A DNA stretch of 64,000 bases, from NCBI GenBank assembly GCA_014378195.1, contig JACMOC010000084.1:28469-92468 (forward strand). The letters are read 5' to 3'. Origin of the DNA: Oligoflexus sp. (GTDB lineage: Bacteria > Bdellovibrionota_B > Oligoflexia > Oligoflexales > Oligoflexaceae). The notes beneath the pieces were generated by a model. It had not been told where the DNA came from. It ran no database searches and was given only the letters and a program-made list of their open reading frames with translations. Numbering within the stretch: position 1 is the first letter of the stretch; each line of letters starts with the position of its first letter. This document shows positions 28,054-36,425 of the stretch, piece by piece. The position numbers were made by a program, and so were the translations under genes.

Positions 28054-29553
28054 ATGCTCAACTACAAATCCTGGAAAGATTACCTTCCTCAGGCGCATAT
28101 TTGGTTGGAAACACTTAAAGTCGAACAGTCAAAAGGACTGTCTGCAGAGGCTTGGAACCTTGTCGGCGTGAAAGCTCAAGGCGACGACTTGATTCTCAAT
28201 AGTTCGCTTCTCGATGAGGCTCTTAAGTCCAAAGTTCAGGGCGAGATCAAGACTCATCAGTGGTCTTTGGCCGAAAAAACCCTGCGTCTGGTTATCGAAG
28301 GCAAAAAGTTTCTGCTCGTTGCTCAAAGCTCTGTGAAAACCACAACGCCTCAGTTGTCTCGCCAGCTTGGAATGGATGCAGCTGCCCACCTCAGCAAAAG
28401 CAAACATAAAGATATTCATATACCAGAGCTGACGGACCTCACGGCGCTCGATGTTTTGGAAGGCTTTTTGTTCAGCATGGACGACGGCGGCCCTTTCAAG
28501 TCAAAGTCAACCTTTGAGACTCCGAAAAAAGTCTCGATTGTTTCTGCTGATGCCGATGAATTGCATCGCAAACTCGAACTTGTGAAAGCTTTGAGTTTCA
28601 CACGCTGGCTTCAGGAAGCCCCTTCGAATTTCCTGAACTCCGAACAGTTTGCTACGATCGCCACCGATCTGTTCCATAAGAGCAAAGCCGAAGTTGTTGT
28701 CCTTGGCCGTAAAGATATGGAAAAGCTAGGCATGGGGCTTTTCCTTTCTGTAGCTCACGGAACCGATGTTGATCCCAAGTTGGTCTGCATCAAGATCCCT
28801 GGCGTTGACACCAAAAAAACCGTGGCCCTCGTTGGCAAAGGTGTGACCTTTGATGCCGGCGGTATCAATATCAAGCCTTCGGCTGGTCTCGAAGAAATGA
28901 AGTACGATATGTCCGGCGCCGCTGCGGTGTTTGGCTCAGCTCTCTATTTCAATGCGGTTAAACCACCTGTTAACGTCATCTGCGCCCTAGGTGCGGTTGA
29001 GAATATGCTTGGGCCAAGAGCGACGCGTCCTGGCGATGTTGTGAAGTCTTATAGCGGCAAAACCGTAGAGATTCTCAACACTGATGCCGAAGGCCGTTTG
29101 GTTCTTGCCGATGTGTTGAGTTATGTCATCGACAAACACGACCCGGATCTTATTCTCGATATCGCGACTCTTACCGGAGCAGTGATTTTTGGTCTCGGTC
29201 ATGCCGGGGCTGGATTTGTCGCCAAAGAGCAGAAAACAGCTGATTATTTGAATCACATCACCGCGAAAGTCGGCGAGCCTATGTGGCAATTGCCATTCTG
29301 GCCCGAACTTGAAAGTGAGATCACCAGTACATTGGCCGATTTGAAGAATATTCCGAGTCCTAGCGTCAAAGCCGGGCCGATTATGGGGGGGTATTTCCTT
29401 CGTGATTTCGTCAAAGACGCCAAATGCCAATGGGCGCATTTGGATGTTGCAGGGACTGCATGGAGTTGTGGGGCTACGGGATTTCCGAAGGTAGGGGGAA
29501 GTGCCTACGGCGTTCGGTCTATGATTGGTGCGGTGGAGATGTTTGAAGGGTAA
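28054..29553 (+). CDS. M17 leucyl aminopeptidase (second copy)
   Basis: 499 residues. The catalytic half has GKGVTFDAGGINIKPS, MKYDMSGAAAV and NTDAEGRLVLAD, with the metal ligands of the family intact. The N-terminal domain is unlike that of the 7906 copy, so the two are paralogues, not a recent duplication. AAAGGA lies 7 nt before the ATG at 28054. The frame is open for 216 nt more upstream, but without a ribosome site and overlapping the eno promoter region. The gene ends near mutY with a hairpin between them. Confidence 0.92.
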   Translation: MLNYKSWKDYLPQAHIWLETLKVEQSKGLSAEAWNLVGVKAQGDDLILNSSLLDEALKSKVQGEIKTHQWSLAEKTLRLVIEGKKFLLVAQSSVKTTTPQLSRQLGMDAAAHLSKSKHKDIHIPELTDLTALDVLEGFLFSMDDGGPFKSKSTFETPKKVSIVSADADELHRKLELVKALSFTRWLQEAPSNFLNSEQFATIATDLFHKSKAEVVVLGRKDMEKLGMGLFLSVAHGTDVDPKLVCIKIPGVDTKKTVALVGKGVTFDAGGINIKPSAGLEEMKYDMSGAAAVFGSALYFNAVKPPVNVICALGAVENMLGPRATRPGDVVKSYSGKTVEILNTDAEGRLVLADVLSYVIDKHDPDLILDIATLTGAVIFGLGHAGAGFVAKEQKTADYLNHITAKVGEPMWQLPFWPELESEITSTLADLKNIPSPSVKAGPIMGGYFLRDFVKDAKCQWAHLDVAGTAWSCGATGFPKVGGSAYGVRSMIGAVEMFEG

Positions 29554-29559
29554 GTGCTT

Positions 29560-29593
29560 GCCTGTTTTTTCGTTGTAATGCGGAAAAACAGGC
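29560..29593. terminator. Inverted repeat between convergent aminopeptidase and mutY
   Basis: A 13-bp stem with one G-U pair (GCCTGTTTTTTCG with CGGAAAAACAGGC) and an 8-nt loop, only 6 bp after the aminopeptidase stop and 7 bp before the mutY stop. The U-rich part lies inside the stem, so it is a likely but atypical terminator for both genes. Confidence 0.5.
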
Positions 29594-29600
29594 CATCAAC

Positions 29601-30725
29601 TTAAGAAAAATAAACATCCAACGGAGTTTTCTCTCGAACCTTCAAAAACAATCTCAAAGCCTTTCTATCCATATTAGATACTAAGGCCTCCTCTACTTCA
29701 TCTTCCCCAAACCACCTCATCCCTGGATAATCCTCATCCACATCAACTTTGGAAACCACCACTTCCAACTTATGCTTAGTAATCCCATGTTTCACAACAC
29801 CCAGACGCTTTGCGTCACCTACACGAATCCTATCCGTTTCCCATAATAGGGATTGATCACTCGCTTCAATCGCATTCGGAAAACTCCAACTGCCCTTTAA
29901 AAACTTGGCTGAAGGCTTTCGCTGAAGCAATCCCAAACGCCCGCGCTTCTCGACGATAAAAAGATGAATACGCAGCTCCTCGAAGACCATTTTGTTTTTC
30001 GCAGCAGGCGCTAGCGCCTGCGTGCCCTTTGCATACGCTTCGCAGAAATTTTGCACAGGGCAGATGCTGCATTTGGGATTTTGTTTGATGCAAATCGCCT
30101 GCCCAAGCTCCATGAGTCCTTGATTGAAATCGCTCGGAGCATCGTGAGGAATAAGAGTATCGCCGACACCTTGAAAAACTTTTTTCCACTTTTGATCGGG
30201 AACTACCTGCAGGTTGAATAGCCGGCAGAAAACTCTCTCAACGTTACCGTCGACAACAGCTTTCGGAACACCAAACGCAATACTCGCAATCGCAGCGGCC
30301 GTATAATCACCGATGCCCGGTAAGGCCTTCCAACTGATGAAATCACGCGGCCACGGAACAGGATCCTGTTCAGAACGCATTCCGGCCGTCAAAACCTTAG
30401 CGGCTTCGTGAAGCATACGGAAACGCCGATAATAGCCAAGTCCACGGCAGGCTTGCCGGATTTGGTCTTCTGTCCCCTGAGAGAGACGGAATAAATTGGG
30501 AAAGTTATCGAGAAAACGATGATAGGCCGGTAAAACAGCCTGGATCGTGGTTTGTTGAAGCATGATCTCGCTGACCCAAACGTAGTAAGGGTCCCCATGC
30601 TCAACAAATTTGGTGCGCCAGGGCCAGTCGCGACGATGGCTTCGGTACCATGTAACGAGTGCTTCGGCAAACTGACTGCCTGTGCGCTTCCAGGGGCTTA
30701 GGAGGTCTTGGGCTGATTTACTCAA
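29601..30725 (-). CDS. mutY: A/G-specific adenine DNA glycosylase MutY
   Basis: Base-excision repair enzyme removing adenine opposite 8-oxoguanine. 374 residues. Catalytic Glu53 (SEIMLQQT) and Asp158 (VVDGNVERV) flank the helix-hairpin-helix LPGIGDYTAAAI. The [4Fe-4S] ligands are C211, C218, C221 and C227. The C-terminal 130 residues are the NUDIX-like 8-oxoG recognition domain. The start appears to be TTG at 30725, 3 nt after the stop of the preceding gene, which suggests coupling. Confidence 0.93.
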   Translation of the reverse strand: MSKSAQDLLSPWKRTGSQFAEALVTWYRSHRRDWPWRTKFVEHGDPYYVWVSEIMLQQTTIQAVLPAYHRFLDNFPNLFRLSQGTEDQIRQACRGLGYYRRFRMLHEAAKVLTAGMRSEQDPVPWPRDFISWKALPGIGDYTAAAIASIAFGVPKAVVDGNVERVFCRLFNLQVVPDQKWKKVFQGVGDTLIPHDAPSDFNQGLMELGQAICIKQNPKCSICPVQNFCEAYAKGTQALAPAAKNKMVFEELRIHLFIVEKRGRLGLLQRKPSAKFLKGSWSFPNAIEASDQSLLWETDRIRVGDAKRLGVVKHGITKHKLEVVVSKVDVDEDYPGMRWFGEDEVEEALVSNMDRKALRLFLKVREKTPLDVYFS

Positions 30726-30728
30726 TAA

Positions 30729-31133
30729 TTAAGCCTTTTTAGATGCTTTCTTTTTCGCTTTTTTACCGCCGCCGACGGCTGACTTGGCCGTGTCTTTGAC
30801 TTTAGTCGTCGCCTTTTTGGCTTTCGCTGTCGTCGTTTTACCAGCTTTTTTTGCTGTCGAACGGACTTTTTTCTCGATTTTTTCGATGTTTACGCCGTAT
30901 TTGCCAGCGGTCGATTTCACTTCAGTATAGAATTTTTCGAAAGCAGGCTCGAGTTTGGAGATCTGTGTTTCCACGAGTTTTTCGAGCTCTTTGCGTTTTT
31001 CGATCACGTTTTTGTTGGTTGTCGCTTTGTTCGCGGCGGACATGAGTTTGCCGAGCAGGACCTCGCCTTCGCGTTCGATCGTCGATTGCAGCTTGCTCAG
31101 ATCTTGTTGAACTTTTTTGAAAATATCATTCAT
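30729..31133 (-). CDS. Lysine/alanine-rich histone-H1-like protein
   Basis: 134 residues. Residues 1-75 form a charged amphipathic helix resembling phasins or other coiled-coil proteins. Residues 85-134 are an AK-rich tail (KKAGKTTTAKAKKATTK, ending KKAKKKASKKA) like bacterial histone-H1-type proteins. It could bind DNA or polyhydroxyalkanoate granules; the tail favours nucleic acid. GAGGA precedes the ATG. It lies directly upstream of mutY (3-nt gap). Confidence 0.7.
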   Translation of the reverse strand: MNDIFKKVQQDLSKLQSTIEREGEVLLGKLMSAANKATTNKNVIEKRKELEKLVETQISKLEPAFEKFYTEVKSTAGKYGVNIEKIEKKVRSTAKKAGKTTTAKAKKATTKVKDTAKSAVGGGKKAKKKASKKA

Positions 31134-31273
31134 GTTTGTGTGTCCTCGGGAAATGAGTTGGTCAAGCGATACCTACAGCGTCTCGATATATGCTGTATCA
31201 TACGAAAGGATCATGCAGATTTCCACACAAACTCGCGGGCGACCGGGAGTTCATGTGGTTTTGCAAATCTTCC

Positions 31274-32047
31274 TTAAAATTGGGCTTTTCGTTTTTCGAG
31301 AAACGCTTGTATGCCTTCGCGTGACTCTTCGCCCGCAAAGCAGGTGGCAAATGCAGTGGCTTCAGCACTTAGCCCACTTGATAAAGGTTGCTCCAAAGAC
31401 GCTCGTGCGAGGCGTTTTGTCTCGGCGATGGCATGGGGTGCAGCTTTAAGAATGTTTTTGATAATCTTGGCAATGGCGGCGTCGAGCTCGGCGGCAGGCA
31501 CCACGGTCGATGCGAGGCCATGTTGCACCGCTTCCTTGCCGTTCAATTTGCGACCCGCGCAGAGCATTTCCATTGCCATGGGGAGGCCGACGCGTCTTGC
31601 CAGACGTTGTGTTCCCCCAAACCCAGGAATAAGCCCCAGATCAACTTCCGGTTGTCCAAACAGAGCTGTCTCACTCGCTACTACAAAGTCACAAGCCATA
31701 GCCACTTCGCAGCCGCCGCCTAAAGCATAACCCTGCACACGCGCGATCGAGATGAAGGGTTGTTCTTCGAGTTTGACCGTAAAATCCTGGCCTAAACGCG
31801 CAAACTTGAGGGCCTGAACTGGAGTCAGGCTTTGCATCGCAGCAATATCCGCGCCGGCGATAAAGGCTTTTTCGCCAGCTCCTGTGATAATCAATGCACG
31901 GAGTCCCTGAGTCGCTGTTTTGTCATCAAGAAAATGCATCATCTCCTGAAAGACCTGCGCACTTAATGCGTTGAGTACGGCGGGGCGATTGATTGTGAGA
32001 GTGGCAACATTCGCTTCGCGCGTGATAAGTAGAGTTTCGTAGCCCAT
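31274..32047 (-). CDS. Enoyl-CoA hydratase/isomerase family protein
   Basis: 257 residues, crotonase fold. NRPAVLNALSAQ, the oxyanion segment GAGEKAFIAGADIAAM, and YALGGGCEVAMACD with the catalytic region LGLIPGFGGTQRLARRVG (two Glu residues as in short-chain hydratases, VDLGLIPG and GGCEVA). It hydrates trans-2-enoyl-CoA. AAGGA precedes the ATG. It follows the 3-hydroxyacyl-CoA dehydrogenase by 29 bp and the two catalyse successive beta-oxidation-type steps. Confidence 0.9.
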   Translation of the reverse strand: MGYETLLITREANVATLTINRPAVLNALSAQVFQEMMHFLDDKTATQGLRALIITGAGEKAFIAGADIAAMQSLTPVQALKFARLGQDFTVKLEEQPFISIARVQGYALGGGCEVAMACDFVVASETALFGQPEVDLGLIPGFGGTQRLARRVGLPMAMEMLCAGRKLNGKEAVQHGLASTVVPAAELDAAIAKIIKNILKAAPHAIAETKRLARASLEQPLSSGLSAEATAFATCFAGEESREGIQAFLEKRKAQF

Positions 32048-32076
32048 GAAGATGTCCTTTTATTCGATTGCAAACA

Positions 32077-32937
32077 TTAATAAGTGTAAACGCCGCGTCC
32101 GGTTTTGCGGCCGAGATAGCCAGCTTCAACGTATTTTACGAGGAGCGGGCAGGGGCGATAACGAGGATCACCGAGACCTTCGTGAAGGACTTTCATGATA
32201 GCAAGGCAGGTATCTAGACCGATGAAATCCGCGAGTGTCAGTGGACCCATGGGTTGATTGGTGCCGAGTTTCATGCCTTTATCGATATCTTCGGCGGACG
32301 CGACGTTTTCCATCAGAGCAACAAACGCTTCGTTAATCATGGGCATTAATATGCGGTTCACAACAAAACCAGGGTAATCCTGCGATTTGGACACCTCTTT
32401 GCCGAGGCCATTCGCCAGGGCAATAATACGATCGGTGACATCCGGAGCAGTGGTCATGCCGGGAATGACTTCAACCAGTTTCATCAAGGGCACGGGATTC
32501 ATAAAATGCATACCGATCACTTTATCGGCCCGTTTGGTCGTTGCTGCCAGACGTGTGATGGGAATTGAGCTGGTATTACTTGCCAGGATGCAGTGCACCC
32601 CCGTCACTTCATCGAGCTCGCGAAAGAGTTTGGTTTTTAAGGCTTCGTTTTCGCTGACGGCTTCGATGACAAGGTCACAGGCCTTGAGGCTTTGAACACT
32701 CGGTTCAAATTGCAGACGAGCTGCAATGGATGAGGCCGTGGCCCCAGGAGGCAGAGCGCCTTTTGACTCGAGTTTGGCGAGAGACGCTAGGATGCCTTTC
32801 TGAGCTTTGTCTAATTGTACTTGCTGTATATCGACTATTATGACATCGAGTCCAAAGCTTGCGCAGACTTGAGCAATGCCGCTCCCCATCTGGCCTGAAC
32901 CGATCACACCGACCTTTTGAAATCCTGCGATTGCCAT
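32077..32937 (-). CDS. 3-hydroxybutyryl-CoA dehydrogenase
   Basis: 286 residues. Rossmann loop [15 protein letters not shown] (9-23), NTSSIP and [17 protein letters not shown] of the 3HCDH NAD domain, and a C-terminal dimerisation domain with [11 protein letters not shown] and [12 protein letters not shown]. It oxidises 3-hydroxyacyl-CoA to 3-ketoacyl-CoA, or the reverse in butyrate or PHB synthesis. It forms an operon with the enoyl-CoA hydratase. The SD is weak (AGGA at some distance). Confidence 0.92.
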   Translation of the reverse strand: MAIAGFQKVGVIGSGQMGSGIAQVCASFGLDVIIVDIQQVQLDKAQKGILASLAKLESKGALPPGATASSIAARLQFEPSVQSLKACDLVIEAVSENEALKTKLFRELDEVTGVHCILASNTSSIPITRLAATTKRADKVIGMHFMNPVPLMKLVEVIPGMTTAPDVTDRIIALANGLGKEVSKSQDYPGFVVNRILMPMINEAFVALMENVASAEDIDKGMKLGTNQPMGPLTLADFIGLDTCLAIMKVLHEGLGDPRYRPCPLLVKYVEAGYLGRKTGRGVYTY

Positions 32938-33042
32938 AGGTGGAATCCTATTTTAAGTTAGAAGGCTCTAAGTGGTCCTCATGATACTCAGACCAGTGGA
33001 AAAAGCAATCGAAGGCAAAGCTTAGCAAAGGGAAATCAATAG

Positions 33043-34320
33043 GTGGAATCACAGCTAAACTGCGAGCGCGTTGAGAGCTTTGACGGACTCTCGCCCTGGG
33101 ATGTACTGGCCCGTGTTCAGACGCACGAACCCCTTCTGTTTCTAGGCTCGGAACAATCGCCCTATAGTATGCTCGCCTTGAGTTTTGACGAAGAGGGACG
33201 CGACGAATTCATGCTTGAAGAGGCCCGCGGGACCGTCGATTCCAAGCGCCTCGATGGACTCCCCATGACTCTGGGGCAGATAGCACTCTTGACCTATGAC
33301 GCCTATAATCCATGGTGCGGACGGGCGAGCGCACCCTCACGGTTTTTCAGAGTGACCCGTTCACTGGTATGGTCAAGTCTCACAAAAAAGGCCTATCTCT
33401 GCTCGGAGCATGGATTTGAAAAAGCACAGTATCAAGTGCAGTGGCCCATTCGGGCGGCGGCGTCTCACGTAACTCTGCCTCCTCAATCCGTGGACTGGAA
33501 AAGCACGTGGACGGATTCCCAGTATCTTGAGGCCGTCGCGCAGTCCCTGGAAGACATACGTGAAGGGCGTTTTTACCAAATCAATCTTCTTCGATACTGG
33601 CAGCATCAAGGCGATATATCACGCGCCTATCTCCTTAGGCGGCTCAAAAAATTCGCAGGTCCGTTTTCGGCTTTTATCGATCTTCCCGATCTCGGTCTCG
33701 TCTCCTGGAGCCCTGAGCGTTTTGTCCGCATATTTTCAGCCGAAGAGAAGCTTTTTATCGAAGCCGAACCCATCAAGGGCACCCGTCCAGTTTCCAGCGA
33801 CAAGGTCCACGATGCAGCGCTTATGGAGGAGCTTAAAAATAGCGCCAAAGATAAAGCTGAGCTGCATATGATCGTCGATCTCATGCGGAATGACCTGCAA
33901 AGACTGGCGGTTCGAGGAGGCGTAAGTGTTTTGGATTCCGGCACCTTGCATAGCTTTCCCAATGTGCACCACCTCGTCGCAACTGTCCGGGGTGAGCTGA
34001 AGCCGGGGCTGCGGCTTGATGAGGTGTGCCGTGCTCTCTGCCCAGGGGGTTCGATTACGGGGGCACCGAAACGCGAAGTTATGGACGTCATTCACAGTCG
34101 TGAGGAACGCGAGCGCGGTTATTTTATGGGTAACCTCTGGTACAAAGACGCTTATTCCGGCCATATCGATAGCTCGATCCTGATTCGGACGGCCGTTCGG
34201 CAATCAACGGCTTCCTGGGAATACGCAGCAGGCAGCGGGATAACGGTCAAAAGCCATGCCTACGAAGAGCTCCAGGAGGTTCTGACCAAAGCTCGGATCG
34301 TGCTTGAGAATCCTTGGTGA
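33043..34320 (+). CDS. pabB: Aminodeoxychorismate synthase component I (PabB-type)
   Basis: 425 residues. The chorismate-binding enzyme half has EPIKGTRPV, whose Lys is the PabB-specific catalytic residue, DLMRNDLQRLAV and CPGGSITGAPKREVMDVI. It makes 4-amino-4-deoxychorismate for folate synthesis, usually with the PabA glutaminase, which is not in this window. There is no PabC fusion. The GTG start at 33043 has a weak SD (AAAGGG 9-14 nt upstream). The gene lies near folE, with a receiver-TPR gene between, so folate genes are loosely grouped. Confidence 0.88.
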   Translation: MESQLNCERVESFDGLSPWDVLARVQTHEPLLFLGSEQSPYSMLALSFDEEGRDEFMLEEARGTVDSKRLDGLPMTLGQIALLTYDAYNPWCGRASAPSRFFRVTRSLVWSSLTKKAYLCSEHGFEKAQYQVQWPIRAAASHVTLPPQSVDWKSTWTDSQYLEAVAQSLEDIREGRFYQINLLRYWQHQGDISRAYLLRRLKKFAGPFSAFIDLPDLGLVSWSPERFVRIFSAEEKLFIEAEPIKGTRPVSSDKVHDAALMEELKNSAKDKAELHMIVDLMRNDLQRLAVRGGVSVLDSGTLHSFPNVHHLVATVRGELKPGLRLDEVCRALCPGGSITGAPKREVMDVIHSREERERGYFMGNLWYKDAYSGHIDSSILIRTAVRQSTASWEYAAGSGITVKSHAYEELQEVLTKARIVLENPW

Positions 34321-34342
34321 ATCCTAGGTATCACGCTATAAT
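34314..34342 (+). promoter_or_regulatory. Sigma-70-like promoter for receiver-TPR gene and folE
   Basis: TTGGTG (34314-34319), 17-bp spacer, then a perfect TATAAT (34337-34342). The -35 overlaps the pabB stop region. Predicted start about 34349, 65 nt before the TTG start of the next gene. Confidence 0.6.
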
Positions 34343-34415
34343 GGGCCGTTGAAAGATCGTGGCGGCGCTCAGGCGCAGCGCTCGGTTTCACCCTTATCCT
34401 CCCTCGGAGGCTCTC

Positions 34416-35741
34416 TTGGCCGATTCATCAAGTGCTGTCATTCTGACCAAAAGACCGGAGATTCGTGACGTTGTTCGTCAGGCATTGAAGGCTCGTGGCG
34501 TTCAAGCCGATCACATTTTTCCTGTGACGGATGAAAAAGAGTGCTTGAAGAAATTGAGTGAAATCGAATACGGGCTCCTCATACTCGACTGGGAGTTTGC
34601 CCCTGATAAAGTTCAGGCGATACTCGGCGATAATCGCAAGGAATACCGCCTCGAGTCGCACCTGGTTTTTTTGATCGCGGCCCGCGACGAAGATGCCATT
34701 ATCAAGGTTGCTCAGGAATATTACGTGAATTATGTGGCTATCGGTGAGATCACGACCGATACCATCCGTGATCAGATCAAGGGTCTGGTCAAAGAATTTA
34801 CCAGTACGGGGCCTTTGCGCAAGATGCTTTTGGCCGTTGATAGCTGCCGCAAGAGTGGAGACCATCTTAACGCCCTTGAGATGCTCGAAAAGCTCTACGC
34901 AAAACAAGGCGATAACGAGAAGATCGGGATGGAGCTGGCCGAGGCCTACATCCTCGATGATCGCTGGCAGCTGGCCGAGGATATCCTCAGAAAACTCCTT
35001 ACCGCCGAGGATGTCTCGCCGCGCGTCAAACATCTTTTCGCACGCTGTCGCCTGAAGGCGGGGGATTATAATACCGCCGTTGCCTCGCTCAAAGGCGCCC
35101 AACTCCTGAGTCCTTATAATATCGAGAGGCTCCTCGAGATCGGCAATCTTTTTCTAAAACTGGATCGCCCGGAAGAAGCGGAAGACGCCTTTTCAGAAAT
35201 CCTCGATTTTGCGCCGGGCAGTAAACCGGCGATCTTTGGCCAAAGCACGAGCAAGCTTTTGATGGGCGAACTCAACGAGGCACTTCAGATCCTCAATGGT
35301 GTCGCAAATCCTCGAGAACTCAGCGCAATTTTCAATACAGCTGCCATTATGGCTATTAAGCAACAGCGCTTTGATGCCGGTTTCGGGCTTTATCAAAAGG
35401 CTTTGCAATTGCTTTCGAAAAAGCCCAAACTCGTGTCCCGTATTCTTTACAATATGGGCATCGGTTATGTGAAGATGGGAAAGAACGATAAAGGCTTGAA
35501 ATGTTTCGAGAAAGCATCTGAGCAGGACCCGACTTTCCAGGACGCCGCATTCAACATCAAAGTGCTTAAGACCGCGCCGGCGACAGGCCCAGTTGCGACT
35601 CTGAAAGAGACCAGCGATCTTACAGAAGCCGCATCCGACATGACCGAAGCCGAAATTCCCTTGATGGAAATGAGCTTCGAGCATGGGGAAGAGGAAGTGG
35701 AACTCGACGAAGTCTTGAGCAATATCTCAAAAGTAGGATAG
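34416..35741 (+). CDS. Receiver domain plus TPR protein
   Basis: 441 residues. An N-terminal receiver-like domain (about 1-115, with LLILDWEF holding the candidate phospho-Asp) is followed by a TPR solenoid (about 130-385; DRWQLAEDILRKLL, PEEAEDAFSEILDF, NMGIGYVKMGKNDKGL) and an acidic tail. It resembles the receiver-TPR proteins common in delta-proteobacteria. The start is TTG 34416, 5 nt after GGAGG (34406-34410); an in-frame GTG at 34359 lacks a ribosome site. Six bp separate it from folE, so they are co-transcribed. Confidence 0.75.
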   Translation: MADSSSAVILTKRPEIRDVVRQALKARGVQADHIFPVTDEKECLKKLSEIEYGLLILDWEFAPDKVQAILGDNRKEYRLESHLVFLIAARDEDAIIKVAQEYYVNYVAIGEITTDTIRDQIKGLVKEFTSTGPLRKMLLAVDSCRKSGDHLNALEMLEKLYAKQGDNEKIGMELAEAYILDDRWQLAEDILRKLLTAEDVSPRVKHLFARCRLKAGDYNTAVASLKGAQLLSPYNIERLLEIGNLFLKLDRPEEAEDAFSEILDFAPGSKPAIFGQSTSKLLMGELNEALQILNGVANPRELSAIFNTAAIMAIKQQRFDAGFGLYQKALQLLSKKPKLVSRILYNMGIGYVKMGKNDKGLKCFEKASEQDPTFQDAAFNIKVLKTAPATGPVATLKETSDLTEAASDMTEAEIPLMEMSFEHGEEEVELDEVLSNISKVG

Positions 35742-35747
35742 CGCTCT

Positions 35748-36329
35748 ATGTCCCTAGATAAGATCGATTGGAAGAAGCACGAAGAAAACTTTGCTGCGCT
35801 CCTTACTGACCTTGGTGAAGACCCAAGCCGCGATGGTCTCCTTAAGACTCCGGAACGTCATATCAAAAGCATGAAGTTTCTGACCTCGGGTTATGACAAA
35901 GACGTCGCTGGGATCCTGAATCAGGCTCTCTTCGACGTTGAATACAAAGACATGATCATCGTCCGGGATATTGAGTTTTACAGCCTCTGCGAACATCATC
36001 TCCTGCCTTTTTATGGTCGGGTCCATGTCGGCTATATCCCGACGACCAAGGTCGTGGGACTTTCCAAAATACCTCGTTTGATCGAAGCCTTCGCGCGTCG
36101 CCTCCAGGTTCAGGAGCGCATGACCCATCAGATCGCGCAGACCATGCAGGATGTCTTGGCGCCGGATGGTGTCGGCGTCGTGATCGAAGCCGCCCATATG
36201 TGTATGATGATGCGGGGCGTTGAGAAACGCGAAAGTTATACAACGACGAGCTCTATGCAGGGCAGTTTTCATCAGCCTCAGACGCGGCAGGAATTTCTCA
36301 ATCTGGTGCACAGCCCCAAACGCGGGTGA
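35748..36329 (+). CDS. folE: GTP cyclohydrolase I FolE
   Basis: First enzyme of tetrahydrofolate synthesis (GTP to 7,8-dihydroneopterin triphosphate). 193 residues. Zinc ligands C81 and H84 (LCEHHLLPF) and C152 (AAHMCMMMRG) are in place, with HVGYIPTTKVVGLSKIPR between them. AGGA sits about 9 nt before the ATG. It is followed by a strong bidirectional terminator. Confidence 0.96.
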   Translation: MSLDKIDWKKHEENFAALLTDLGEDPSRDGLLKTPERHIKSMKFLTSGYDKDVAGILNQALFDVEYKDMIIVRDIEFYSLCEHHLLPFYGRVHVGYIPTTKVVGLSKIPRLIEAFARRLQVQERMTHQIAQTMQDVLAPDGVGVVIEAAHMCMMMRGVEKRESYTTTSSMQGSFHQPQTRQEFLNLVHSPKRG

Positions 36330-36351
36330 ATTTTCATCGAAAGCCTAAAAC

Positions 36352-36384
36352 AAAAAGGAGTTGCCTCGCAGCAGCTCCTTTTTT
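36352..36384. terminator. Bidirectional terminator after folE and the degenerate kinase gene
   Basis: AAAAAGGAGTTGC pairs with GCAGCTCCTTTTT (one G-U) around a 6-nt loop. A T-run follows on the plus strand and a U-run on the minus strand, so it fits both folE (ends 36329) and the minus-strand gene ending at 36426. Confidence 0.85.
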
Positions 36385-36425
36385 CTATTAGCAGAAAAAC
36401 ACAACACAGAGAGATTCACATTATT

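Noticed and set aside
34359..34415. Upstream extension of the receiver-TPR gene from GTG 34359
   Set aside because: No ribosome site there; GGAGG with 5-nt spacing marks TTG 34416, and the extra residues are not receiver-like.
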